From: Heliopora coerulea
Lineage: Eukaryota > Cnidaria > Anthozoa > Scleralcyonacea > Helioporidae
Assembly (NCBI GenBank): GCA_030142905.1
Contig: JASJOG010000547.1
Coordinates: 54,433 to 118,432 of the forward strand
Direction: 5' to 3'
Length of the DNA: 64,000 nucleotides
In this document: positions 1 through 9,458 of the stretch, in pieces
Layout of the letters: each line of letters begins with the position of its first letter
Position numbering within the stretch: position 1 is the first letter of the stretch
Translations under genes and position numbers: made by a program
Notes under the pieces: model-generated
Seen by the model: the letters and a program-made list of their open reading frames with translations, nothing else
Databases searched by the model: none
Told to the model about the DNA's origin: nothing

Positions 1-119
1 TGTTCATTTGTTCACTTATAGCATTAGTCAGCAACATACAGCATTCTTGATAAGAACAACAATTATCAATCAAGTCAGTTTCTTCATTTCACCATGAAGT
101 GAAATAGCATGAGTAAGTC

Positions 120-400
120 TCGGTATTGCTTCTCCCTCTTTTACCCAGCCTTAGTCCCATAGTCAGCTGCTCGGATTCTAGATCTCCATCCTATTCTATC
201 TTTCACCATATCTACAGTCAGTTCCTTCTCATTAAAGTTTTCTTTAACCACAGTCTAGCCATCTCTTCTTTGGTCTTCCCCATCCTTTGTTTCCTTTTAT
301 ATCTAGCTCCAAAATGCCCCTAACTGGTTCTCCTTTATCTCTCCTCATAATGTGACCACACCTTCTCAGCGATATCTACTATCCCACATCTCCTGATTTC
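120..400 (-). pseudogene. RTE-type LINE reverse transcriptase, C-terminal tail
   Basis: Read on the minus strand, this stretch encodes a tail resembling the C-terminus of RTE-type or endonuclease/reverse-transcriptase LINEs, with GEPVRGILELDIKG followed by a GRPKKRWLDC motif. Stops interrupt the reading after that motif. A matching palm-domain fragment in the same orientation lies at 3650-3850. The plus-strand LINE at 410-3645 separates the two, so they may be halves of one older element. Family recognition rests on short motifs. Confidence 0.5.
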
Positions 401-543
401 TACATTCATTATGTTTCAATTAAATAGCCAGGATCCCCATTTGCCATTGGAGAGTCCGATCTAGATGTCCTTCGAACAATGCGAAATTCTCTTCCCGGTA
501 TGTCATGGCACTCTAATTTCTTTAGCCAAGGTTTTGCTAAGGC

Positions 544-1134
544 ATGCTTGAATATAAATAATAGACTAGTACATATTGATGAGGTTAGAGTTTTCATGAC
601 AAGTTAAAAAATTGATATTCTAGCAATAAATGAAACTAAACTAGATTCAACTATTGACAATAACGAAATTCTAATTCCGGGTCATGAAATAATCAGAAAG
701 GATCAAACAATTAATGGTAGATATGGTGGAGGAATATGTATGAACTTGCAAAGTGGTCTAAACTTCCATATGCGTGACGACTTGTACTATGATCAGCTTG
801 AGTGCTTAATCATAGAAATAGGCCTCCGAAATCTTCTGATTTATTTGTTTCATTTGAAGAATTAATTAATGAGATAGATGCTAAAAATTTAGAATTCTAT
901 TTACTTGGCAACTTAAAGTGCAATTATTTGGCAAGCGTTCGTGACCAAAACACACTGACTCTTACAAATGTATTTGAAGTATACCAACTGACCCAGGTGA
1001 TTACTGAACCTACCAGAACTACCCAGACTTCTCAAACCTTAATTGATTTGAGTGTTGCCAATTCTCTGGACAGTGTCTCTTTGGGGGTTCTTCCATTGGG
1101 CATAAGTGATCACTCTTTGGTGTATATTATTTGA
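544..1134 (+). pseudogene. LINE endonuclease domain (decayed)
   Basis: The translation shows the endonuclease block typical of CR1/L2 LINEs: KIDILAINETKLD near 610-645, GRYGGGICM near 717-740 and the C-terminal SDHSLV motif near 1105-1125. A TAA at about 604 interrupts the first block. The usual catalytic GDFN-type motif reads LGNLKCNY, so it has lost its acidic residue. In an active element this domain nicks the target DNA. This copy cannot do so. Confidence 0.7.
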
Positions 1135-1964
1135 AAGGCAAAATTTTTACACTCTGGTATGCATAAAATTGTTGAAATGAGAAATTTTAAAAATTTAAAT
1201 AAAAGACATTTTTTAAATTATTTATTTAATCAAAATTGGACTGAAGTTTCTCAATGTAGCAAACCAAACGAAATGTGGACTGTTTGGAAAGAAAAACTGA
1301 TGATTGTCATCGATAAGTATGCTCCAATAAGGCAAACAAGAATAGGTAACAAAAGGTGCCCATGGATTATGCCAGATTTGTTACAAAAATGTATAAAAGG
1401 GATTTTTTGAAAAGTAAGGCAGAAAAATCAAAAGACCCGCTCATTTGAAAACAATATAAGAATGCTTGGAAAGAAGCAAACAATGCAATAAAACAATCGA
1501 AATGTAAATATTTTAAGACGAATCTAGAGCAAACAAAAAGTGATCCAAAGAAAACATGGAAGTTAATTAACGACCTAAATGTACATTATGGTAAACAAAC
1601 TAACATATCAGACATAAAAATTGGCGATCATTTGGCAAATACACCAGCTGACATTGCTGAGGCTTTTAATACCCACTTTGTTAAGGTAGGTGAGAACTTG
1701 GCTAGCAAAATACCAAGTAATGCTGATCCTATTTTGTATCTTAATTTTACTAACAGTATTTTTCGCTTCAATATGATTGATGTACATGAAGTTTGCTATT
1801 GAATCTTTTTTTTTTTTTTTTTTAATGAATCTTTTAGCAGAAGGCTCACTCACAACCGTGATTTTCAGTGAGGTTCTAAAAATTTAAAAAAATAATTTAA
1901 ATAATTTAAAAATTATTTATATAATTTTCAGTGAGGTTTCTTTATTGCTATTTGTTGAATAAGA

Positions 1965-2971
1965 TCAATATAAAAAAGGCAGTGGGTTTAGATAACTTGC
2001 CATGTAGCCTTTAGAAAATAGCAGCAAACGTTGTCTCACCATCTTTAATGCACATATTTAACCAATCCATTATGTCAGGTATTTTTCCTGATGAGTGGAA
2101 ACTGGCCAAAGTTATGCCTATTTACAAAAATGGTAGAAAGTCAGACCCTAATAACTATCAACCTATATCTGTAATATTGGTTGTTGCGTAAATATTTGAA
2201 AAAATTGTATACAATCAATTTTACAAGTATTTCACTGTCAACAACTTACTCACTGCACATCAATCTGGTTTTTGATCCTTACATTGTACCGTGACTGCCC
2301 TATTGGACATGACCAATAGTTGATGTGTAAACATTGACAATGGATATGTTAATGGGGTACTTTTTATTGATCTTAAAAAGGCCTTTGACACCATTGATCA
2401 TAAAATTATTGTTAAGAAACTTGTGCATTATGGTGTCGATCAAAGTGCCCTAAGATGGTTTCAGTCTTACTTGACAAATCGGAATCAGAAGTGTTATGTT
2501 AATGGACACTTGTCTACTACAAGTCTGATTAGTTGTGGTGTTCCTCAGGGGTCAATAATTGGCCCACTTTTATTCTTAATTTATATTAATGACCTGCCAA
2601 ATTGCTTGAATGATGATTTGCTTAGAATGTATGTGGACGATACTAGTATTAGTTTCTCTGGTCCGAATTTAAATGACCTACAACAACGCATGAATGTCGA
2701 ATTAAACAAATTAAATTGTTGGCTAAGGGCAAACAAGTAGAGCTTAAATGTTGCTAAAACAGAATTTATGATTATTAGCTCTCCCCAAAGACTTCTGACT
2801 CAAAATAACGATGACATTCATGTCTACATAGATGGCAAAGAAATAAATCGAGTTAAGCATACAAAGTCTCTAGGCCTAATTATTGATGACACTTTGTCCT
2901 GGAGTGAGCATATTAATGATATTTCAAAAAAGACTTCCTCTGGTGTCGGTGCTCTTAAGTGGACCAGATAA
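1965..2971 (+). pseudogene. LINE reverse transcriptase (decayed)
   Basis: Reverse transcriptase motifs appear in order. These are KAVGLDNLP, PDEWKLAKVMPIYK, LIDLKKAFDTIDH, GVPQGSIIGPLLFLIYIND and the catalytic box YVDD (usually YADD). The thumb follows, with TKSLGLIIDDTLSW. Stops lie near 2012, 2190 and 2273. In-frame stops at 2738 and 2969 split the C-terminal half into the pieces 2423-2740 and 2768-2971. It is a dead copy of the polymerase that would drive target-primed reverse transcription. Confidence 0.85.
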
Positions 2972-3010
2972 TTTATAGGCCATGATACAGCTTTAAAGAT
3001 ATATAAAGTT

Positions 3011-3475
3011 TTGATTGAGCCCCACTTTAATTATTGCAATTCAGTGTGGGATGGTCCGAGTAAGCAATTAGCAGATAAACTTCAAAAACTGCCAAACAGT
3101 GTAGCCAGAGTTATTACCAATTCTAATTATGAAACAAAATCTGCTTCAATCTTTAGTATGCTCAACTGGGACAACTTGTTCAACATTCGAAAGAAGCATA
3201 AGCCTATACTGATGTATAAAACAATTAACAAGCTTATGCCTGACTACCTGCAAGAATTTTTTCATTTACATGCAAATAACTACAGTTTGAGGGATTCTGA
3301 CCATAAATTAGAGTTACCAAAACCTAGGACTGAATATTCAAAATGCAGTTACAGTGGAGCACTTTTGCAGAATAATCTCCTCAGTGATTTAAGATCTCTC
3401 AAGTCCCCTAATATATTTAAAACAGGCATTGATAAATTCTTTTCTGGATATGACTACTCCACAGCAATCATGTAA
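3011..3475 (+). pseudogene. LINE ORF2 C-terminal region
   Basis: This is the continuation of the reverse transcriptase polyprotein. It contains MIEPHFNYCNSVWDG, VARVITNSNYET and MLNWDNLFNIR, a signature of the region after the thumb in CR1/L2-type LINEs. The 154-residue frame is open and ends near the element's 3' untranslated region, which supports this as the natural C-terminus. The polyprotein is disrupted upstream. Confidence 0.75.
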
Positions 3476-3649
3476 ACCAGTACACAGGGATGTGTAGGAT
3501 TTTGTTTTGTATGTATATGTCATTGTATTATTTTATTTAATAATCAATTGTTATAATCATTGTAAGTACTTAATAATATTGTGCAACTAATATACTGATG
3601 ATTTTACTGTGGTTAAATAAAGATTACTACTACTACTACTTTCTTGTGG

Positions 3650-4012
3650 TTCCTTTTCCGTTTTGCCAACTAGTGCAATGTCATCAGGAAAGATCAACTC
3701 CCAGGGAATGTCCATTCTTATACAATCTGCAAGTGTGTCCAGCACCAAGATAAAGAGAAATGGGCTTAAAGCTGAGCGTTGATTTAACCCAAGTTTAATC
3801 TTGAACTTGTACTGCTTCTCTGGCTCAGATTCCTTATTGAACCACACACTTTGTATTATTCTAGCTTTAGCCCTTTTTTTAGTTTTGCTACAAATATTTT
3901 TGTTATATTTACCATCTTGATTATCATTAATAAAACTCTCTAATGGGAGACCATCAACATCCACTTCATTTGTTTGTTTTACATATGGTTTTACCAGGCA
4001 GCCAGTCTGCAA
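3650..4012 (-). pseudogene. RTE-type LINE reverse transcriptase fragment
   Basis: The minus-strand reading contains GLNQRSALSPFLFILVLDTL followed by PWELIFPDDIALVGKTEKE. This corresponds to RT motifs B and C of RTE-like LINEs, with the catalytic FADD changed to FPDD. The fragment stops exactly where the TAC tail of the plus-strand LINE begins. This suggests the LINE inserted here and separated it from the C-terminal piece at 120-400. Confidence 0.65.
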
Positions 4013-4392
4013 GTGTTAGATGTTCAAGTTTTGCTGGATGCTTACCATATCTTTATCAAACCGCTGGTATAGATATCTTCACAGTCATCATCCATTTCTT
4101 TAATATCATCCAATGGCCTTAATAGTTACACCTTTTCATCAGGAGGTGAAGTATTAATGAATCTAATCTGTATAGATGGTTTTCTCATTGGAAGTTGTAA
4201 TACAATATACACTGCTTCTTGTGCACTTATTTCAACATTATTAAGAAATTTACTACCAATATATCTGACTAGCTGTTTTCCCCTCACCTACCACACGAAG
4301 CGCGGTGTGAGGGTACTAATCTTGACCTGTGTAGAGTCCTTTTACATGTGTGGTGATTACTAGGGAGAAAAATTTTCGCTTTGTGTATCTTT

Positions 4393-4395
<3 letters not shown>

Positions 4396-4426
<31 letters not shown>
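4396..4426. repeat. (TA)n microsatellite
   Basis: This is an uninterrupted TA repeat of about 31 bases inside the Crypton-like repeat. The inverted second copy carries a (TA)n tract at the matching place (52461-52491), so the tract belongs to the repeat family. Confidence 0.95.
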
Positions 4427-4428
<2 letters not shown>

Positions 4429-4918
4429 ATGGTGTCTTGTCACTCAAAAATGCCATGTGCAAGCTTGGGGACTTGTATGTTGTTGAACAAACCGTACTTA
4501 GGTACTGTATTGAAGCAAATCGATTTGGTCTTGTTATTTTTTCCCTTGTATGGATCTCTCGCAAGTTGTTTACATTATTTTAATGCTGAAGCCAGTAAAT
4601 GATTTAAGACCGGCAAAGGAAATGGCTTTCTTAGTGCCTGTGGCTGGTTTCACCACCTTAGCAACTGGACAATTTATGACTTGACAGAGCAGTTCTCAAA
4701 CGTAGCTTGTTGGAATATGCGTTTGCCAACTGTTCACTTTTTGCAGCAACACTTTGTCTTGGTTCTTCCTGATTTATATGAACAAAAGATGTAAGGGAAC
4801 TCGCTTGCTGTCAGGACATTTGCTAAGTGACTAACTGTATTAAAATGACATTCTTCGCTGAAGTTGAATAGATGTCAATTAGTATAAATATTGGGACTTT
4901 TCACGTTCTGGTAACCAC

Positions 4919-5397
4919 TTACCTGAGCAGCATAATCACAGGTACGTCTGAATCAAGTAGCTTTGAAATGCAAGTTCTGCGAACAGAATTGTTTTGAGCA
5001 CCTTTCAAAAGTAGCTTCCCGACTTCATTCTTCCCTAAGGGAGACTTCTTGTATGAAATATTACCACCTGGATTTTGCTGGTGTTTATTGGTAAAGTAGA
5101 ATGAAGATTCTGGTTCATTCATCTCTGTACGATGATTATTTTTGAACATTTTGCAGTATTTAAGCGCACAGCGTTCGTGTTCAATTGTTTGAGAAGTGGG
5201 ATAGAACACTCGTCATCCAGAAGAGTTGTCAAGGCCATGACAGTCTTTGGATGCTTTCTCTGCTTTCCACACAGAGATTTCATTGCCTCAATCAGGATTT
5301 TTTCCCTATGAAATGTCACCCCATTGAAGATGTTAGGATGTATTTTTGGCTCAAAACAAAAATGCAAGGTAAACAGCCACCAGGTAACTCGCTGCAA
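4919..5397 (-). pseudogene. Crypton-type tyrosine recombinase (DUF3504-like) fragment
   Basis: In the minus-strand reading, FYFTNKHQQNPGG and YKKSPLGKNEVGKLL are followed by NSVRRTCISKLL. This resembles the C-terminal half of the tyrosine-recombinase-derived domain found in Crypton transposons and ZMYM/KCTD1-type host proteins. HSVRRT-like is the conserved Arg region. The upstream part is in another frame, so at least one frameshift is present, and the catalytic tyrosine region is missing. The identification is motif-based. Confidence 0.6.
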
Positions 5398-5790
5398 AGC
5401 TACTTGTTTTTGGTCACCAAATTATCCTTTGGCAAAACAGTTGTCCCGCTTCAGTCTTTCTCACTTCAAGAGTGATTTGTGCATGATGACCTTTACCATA
5501 TCCGGTCGGTAATGCTTTCATCAGGATTTTAAAACCTCTTAAGAACGTTTAAAGTCGTCTGTGTGTAAATTTACCATTGAACCTTTGTGTTGAGGTGCCA
5601 CTGAATGCTTAGTTGAAAATATGCAAGAGTTGCAGGTTTATATGCCATTTTTCTTTTTTAGTGATGTTTTGCCTTGGAAAAAGTATGTCTTTTACTTCCA
5701 TCTTCTCGTTCTTCTTTCGACAAAACTTGCACTAGATTTGCTTGTCAAATTTTGTTTTATAGTTTCCGATTTTTGGTGAGCGATAAAACT

Positions 5791-6816
5791 GCAGAATTCG
5801 TTCATGTTTTCTTTGTTTACTTCATCGACTTTGTAATTCGTTTCATCTTCGTCACCAAATTCTTGTACTTCCAGATGAATACTTAGCATAAACCCTTATC
5901 ATAGCAGATCTTAAAGACATTGAATTTTTAAAGTCAAAAAAATGTCAGAAAAATATTCAAATATGAGCTGTCCGTAATGCTGGTATCCGTTTGATAACCT
6001 ATGAGAATGCTCCACTTTAAAGATGGAAAGTCTGGTCATCTAATAAAACAATCTTTCTTTAAGGCAAAATGACACGAATTACCATAAACCCGCAAATAAT
6101 TCAGGGTATTGATCCTATCATTTGTTGTTTAATAATTTAATTGTAAGGATGGACATCTTACCATTTGTTAAGCCGTTGAATGTTCTTCTCCCCAAACTTT
6201 TTGTTTTAATAAAGCAGAATTGAAATTTTAAACGTAAATATGACTATAAGCAGTCTAAATATAAAATAATTTCCAGTTTGGATTGTTGTTTATTTGCCGC
6301 CAAATTCTGTGTGGATTTTTTTTTTTATTGCATGTCGTCTTCCAGTTATAGTCAGGAGGATTTGTCTTTTTGAGAAGTTTGAAAAATTATCATTGTTACT
6401 TGGATTCTCAAGAGATATATCAGAAGGGTGGGCAAGGGGCTGTTGCATGCACGTATTTCTAGTATGCTATGGTTTCTTTTTCTTGCTTCAGTACAAGCTT
6501 CTTGTAAAAGTTCACTCATACCTTTGATATGTAATTAACTATATACACAGCACATGTACATACATCTACTACACACTGGCTCTCCAAGCACTAAGACAAG
6601 TAGGGTTGTAATTGTTAATTCTCAATTCATTTGGATTCCTTTTCAAGAATATACTAGCAGCATGAAGCAATAAACATATAGCTAATTAATAATTTTCTTC
6701 TACAACATTTAGATTAAACAGTAACTGACCAAAGGAAATGTCTTCACTTACATACTTTTTAATGGATTTCCATACAGCTTTGTGCACTTTTATTTCACTT
6801 TGAAGTGTATCATAGT
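5791..6816. other. No gene recognised
   Basis: This AT-rich stretch contains only short chance reading frames, such as 77 codons at 6294-6527 with no recognisable domain. I see no RNA gene, tandem repeat or terminal repeat. Confidence 0.5.
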
Positions 6817-7060
6817 CTATCTCAATGGAGGCTGTGGATACTCGAATCTACACTGATTGTTTGTATTCTTACGACATGTATGTGAATGTCTGTGTATTTG
6901 TCTCGTATTGACTAGATTCAGTAGTTCCTGATTGTCTACTGGTGCTTGACAAGTAATTATCCTATCAGTATAGGCTGTAACTTGTGCTTCACTATCTACT
7001 TGAAACTGTGGCACTCCTTCAAGCCATATTAGCATGTGAATATGAGGTGTTTCCAAACTA
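6817..7060 (-). pseudogene. Helitron Rep/helicase fragment (Helitron_like_N)
   Basis: The minus-strand frame carries TPHIHMLIWLEGVP, the two-histidine part of the HUH-type Rep nuclease of Helitrons. Next come YTDRIITCQAP and HSHTCRKN..CRFEYPQPP, the Cys/His-rich segment that follows it in this family. An active protein would nick and rejoin single strands during rolling-circle transposition. Here only about 80 residues remain, and the helicase domain is absent from the flanks. Confidence 0.75.
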
Positions 7061-7342
7061 TTAACTTAAAAACAATTTCAACGTAATTTATAGTCAGCCT
7101 TTTATGGTCATTGTGTGACCGGACTTGATTGACAGTGTGGTTGTTTTTGGGGCGAAGAGAATATATATATATTTACATAAAAACCCATACCCATGAAATT
7201 CTCATGTCTGGTTCTTTTGCATAAATTAACATAGTTCTTACTTCGACAAGAGCAAGTGGTCCTTCGAGCCAGATCCTTTTGAAAGGCAATACAAAAGAAT
7301 TAAGTCTAAGGCAAGAGAGTTATTTTTTATTTGTGACTGTGT
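7061..7342 (+). other. Possible leader or LTR remnant of the BEL/Pao element
   Basis: These 280 bases sit directly upstream of the gag-like frame and hold no coding signal. They include a short AT microsatellite near 7161-7173. By position this could be the 3' part of a 5' LTR plus leader. I could not find a matching second LTR in the window, so this is inference. Confidence 0.25.
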
Positions 7343-7607
7343 ATGGCCGACAAAAGCCCTGATGAGTCTGTTGAAGAGACTCAAGAAAAACAAAGCGCGC
7401 CGGCCAAAGAAAATGACAAGATTGACAAAGCGAAAGGCAAAGATCAAGAGGAAACTACTAGCACAACAAGTAAGCGTTGCCAGATTCTAAAGAACAGAAA
7501 AAAACCCCAGCTATGGATTGACCAGGCGGAAAACGTAATCTCAAAAGGAATATCAAAGCCCAGCAAAATATCTTTACGAAAGCCATCGAGTCGGACACAG
7601 AAGTAAA
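7343..7607 (+). pseudogene. BEL/Pao gag, N-terminal part
   Basis: An ATG opens a charged, low-complexity frame (MADKSPDESVEETQEK...) typical of retrotransposon Gag N-termini. A frameshift near 7490 moves the coding sense to another frame, which includes KRNIKAQQNIFTKAIESDTE. The frame then runs into the Penelope-like foldback. Gag sense appears to resume at 9247 and again after the Polinton at 35993, where a clearer DUF1759-like Gag region lies. Confidence 0.5.
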
Positions 7608-7629
7608 TCGTAATATTTAATAAAGTTCT

Positions 7630-7662
7630 AACGTTTCGTTGTATTAATCACAACATCATCAG
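7630..7662 (-). ncRNA. Hammerhead-ribozyme-like motif (left Penelope 3' end)
   Basis: On the minus strand, CTGATGA is followed by a stem GTTGT/ACAAC with a 7-base loop, then GAAA and CGTT. This is the hammerhead core order (CUGANGA, stem II, GAAA). There is one extra U between the core and stem II, and stem III is very short (ACGU is self-complementary). Penelope-like elements are known to carry minimal hammerheads with tiny stem III. Stem I was not resolved, and activity is not implied. Confidence 0.5.
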
Positions 7663-7802
7663 AGAGTAATTTACATAACTGCCTAAAGCCTAAGTGTATA
7701 GTTACAAGGTGTAATAATATTCATGCATTAACCAATCAGGACGTACTAAAAATAAAAGTTACAGGTATGAGAACACAAACAACATGGAAGAGTAAAGAAG
7801 AA

Positions 7803-8369
7803 TTATAAAAGGAAAAGTGGTGCTGAGCCAATATTGGCATTTAAAGAGGGTTTAAGATTGCATATGAGTAGACTTTCTCGTAAGAGAAGTTTGGACTCAA
7901 ATGGACAGGAAGAAAGGATTTTAAAATCATCAAAGGAGACTGGGTGACCCGTGTCACGGTGGTGTGAAAGAATACTGCCAAGGGGAGGGTTAGTGTGCTT
8001 TTTACCTGTGAGAGGTGAGATGCCCATATGGTCAGATAAACGTGTATGGAGGTGCCGGATGGTTTCTCCGACATACGAAGCTCCGCAGCTTCGACACGTA
8101 AAATGATAAACTACATGCGATCTTAAGCATAGAGGAATGTTGTCTTTAAAAGAGAAGAAATGTAAAAGTCTAAGCGACGGGTGAGCAACAGACCTGATGT
8201 TGATGTGAGGAAAAGCAGATGAGAAAATTTTTTTTTTATCTGAGTTCAGATATGAGAGAAATGTTGCCCAGTAAATGGTAAAGAGAGGTAAACAACACGT
8301 TTGGGAGCTGTAAGCAATTTAGTTGATTTGGAGAAGACTTTGTCTAGAAAGGAGGTGATACATCTGTCA
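7803..8369 (-). pseudogene. Penelope-like element RT end and GIY-YIG endonuclease (left arm)
   Basis: The minus-strand reading begins inside the reverse transcriptase C-terminal part (FLDKVFSKSTKLLTAPKRVV) and continues to a GIY-YIG endonuclease. The latter shows CRSCGASYVGETIRHLHTR, SDHMGISPLTGKK, HHRDTGHPVSFDDF and RESLLICNLKPSLN, ending at 7803. The central ASYVG and R..LHTR elements are intact. Frameshifts lie in the RT part. GIY-YIG is the endonuclease of the Penelope-like retroelement class. Confidence 0.85.
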
Positions 8370-8402
8370 ATACATCTAACAATGGTTATCCAGTAAAACT
8401 TC

Positions 8403-8969
8403 TTGACAGATGTATCACCTCCTTTCTAGACAAAGTCTTCTCCAAATCAACTAAATTGCTTACGGCTCCCAAACGTGTTGTTTACCTCTCTTTACCATTT
8501 ACTGGGCAACATTTCTCTCATATCCGAACTCAGATAAAAAAAAATTTTCTCATCCACTTTTCCTCACATCAACATCAGGTCTGTTGCTCACCCGTCGCTT
8601 AGACTTTTACATTTCTTCTCTTTTAAAGACAACATTCCTCTATGCTTAAGATCGCATGTAGTTTATCGTTTTACGTGTCGAAGCTGCGGAGCTTCATATG
8701 TCAGATAAACCATCCAGCACCTCCATACACGCGTATCTGACCATATGGGAATCTCACCTCTCACAGGTAAAAAGCACACTAACCCTCCCCTTGGCAGTAT
8801 TCTTTCACACCACCGTGACACGGGTCACCCAGTCTCCTTTGATGATTTTAAAATCCTTTCTTCCTGTCCATTTGAGTCCAAACTTCTCTTACGAGAAAGT
8901 CTACTCATATGCAATCTTAAACCCTCTTTAAATGCCAATATTGGCTCAGCACCACTTTTCCTTTTATAA
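8403..8969 (+). pseudogene. Penelope-like element RT end and GIY-YIG endonuclease (right arm)
   Basis: This is the mirror copy of the left arm, read on the plus strand. The GIY-YIG domain has an in-frame TAA just after ASYV (about 8705), where the left arm has an intact codon pair. The rest, from TIQHLHTR to NANIGSAPLFLL, is open to 8969. The RT portion again carries frameshifts. Confidence 0.85.
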
Positions 8970-9109
8970 TTCTTCTTTACTCTTCCATGTTGTTTGTGTT
9001 CTCATACCTGTAACTTTTATTTTTTGTACGTCCTGATTGGTTAATGCATGAATATTATTACACCTTGTAACTATATACTTAGGCTTTAGGCAGTTATGTA
9101 AATTACTCT

Positions 9110-9142
9110 CTGATGATGTTGTGATTAATACAACGAAACGTT
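9110..9142 (+). ncRNA. Hammerhead-ribozyme-like motif (right Penelope 3' end)
   Basis: This is the inverted counterpart of the motif at 7630-7662, with an identical core: CTGATGA at 9110-9116, stem II 9118-9122/9130-9134, GAAA at 9135-9138 and CGTT at 9139-9142. It lies in the 3' untranslated part of the right Penelope-like arm, the place expected for these ribozymes. Confidence 0.5.
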
Positions 9143-9246
9143 AGAACTTTATTAAATATTACGATTTACTTCTGTGTCCGACTCGATGGCTTTCATAAAG
9201 ATATTTTTCTGGGCTTTGATATTCGTTTTGAGAAAAAAAAAACAGT

Positions 9247-9458
9247 AAAACACATCTCACGAAGGCACGAAATGGACTCAGAGTTATTACAAGCATCGCA
9301 GAGAGGAATTCCGACTATAAGACTATAAGACGGGCAATAAATAAAGTGACATCAAAGTTTAATATTCTTGAAAAAGTAATCAAGGCATTAAAGGAGGCTA
9401 TTTTACTCACAGAAGACGAACAAGAAACAGACATTGTAATCAAGAATTTGGACAAGGA
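9247..9458 (+). pseudogene. BEL/Pao gag, middle part, interrupted by the Polinton
   Basis: An open plus-strand frame with no start codon of its own encodes a helical, charged segment (KTHLTKARNGLRVITS, INKVTSKFNILEKVIKALK). It runs up to the left end of the Polinton. The frame continues directly at 35988 when the Polinton and one copy of AAGGA are removed. This shows that the Polinton landed in this coding frame. Confidence 0.6.
9454..9458. other. Target-site duplication, left (AAGGA)
   Basis: AAGGA immediately precedes the left TIR and is repeated right after the right TIR at 35988-35992. Polintons more often give 6-bp duplications. Here only five bases match, because the next outward bases differ. 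Confidence 0.75.

Larger units (their letters stand above)
410..3645 (+). mobile_element. CR1/L2/Jockey-like LINE, degenerate but nearly full length
   Basis: The element has the standard non-LTR order: an apurinic-type endonuclease (from about 544), a linker, a reverse transcriptase (about 1965-2971) and a C-terminal region ending at 3475. A short 3' untranslated region then ends in a TAC-triplet tail at about 3627-3641. Several stops and frameshifts break the single expected reading frame. Between 1410 and 1965 the frame is readable but broken, with an A/T-rich insertion near 1808-1940. The clade call, CR1/L2 rather than Jockey, is uncertain. Confidence 0.85.
4275..5790 (-). mobile_element. 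Crypton-like repeat, copy 1 (inverted relative to copy 2)
   Basis: This 1.5 kb segment matches 51350-52610 in inverted orientation along most of its length. The match includes the microsatellite, the degenerate tyrosine-recombinase coding part and flanking A/T-rich DNA. The two copies differ by many substitutions and by indels near 4620-4930. Boundaries are estimated from where similarity by eye fades. The intervening 46 kb includes the whole Polinton. Confidence 0.65.
7541..9231. repeat. Head-to-head inverted pair of Penelope-like elements (foldback)
   Basis: The left arm (7541-8369) and right arm (8403-9231) are nearly perfect reverse complements of about 829 bases each around a 33-base spacer. 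Each arm is a 5'-truncated Penelope-like element with its 3' end pointing outward. The outermost ~65 bases of the arms are gag sequence, so flanking target DNA is included in the inverted duplication. The high arm identity implies a recent event or gene conversion. Confidence 0.85.

Noticed and set aside
4316..4602. Three overlapping frames around 4350-4600 on both strands
   Set aside because: They exist only because the TA microsatellite lacks stops, encoding IYIYIY runs. The inverted copy does not preserve them.
7803..8969. Palindrome as a possible replication origin or giant hairpin RNA gene
   Set aside because: Both arms encode Penelope-like RT/GIY-YIG sequence with 3' ribozyme-like motifs, so transposon duplication explains it.
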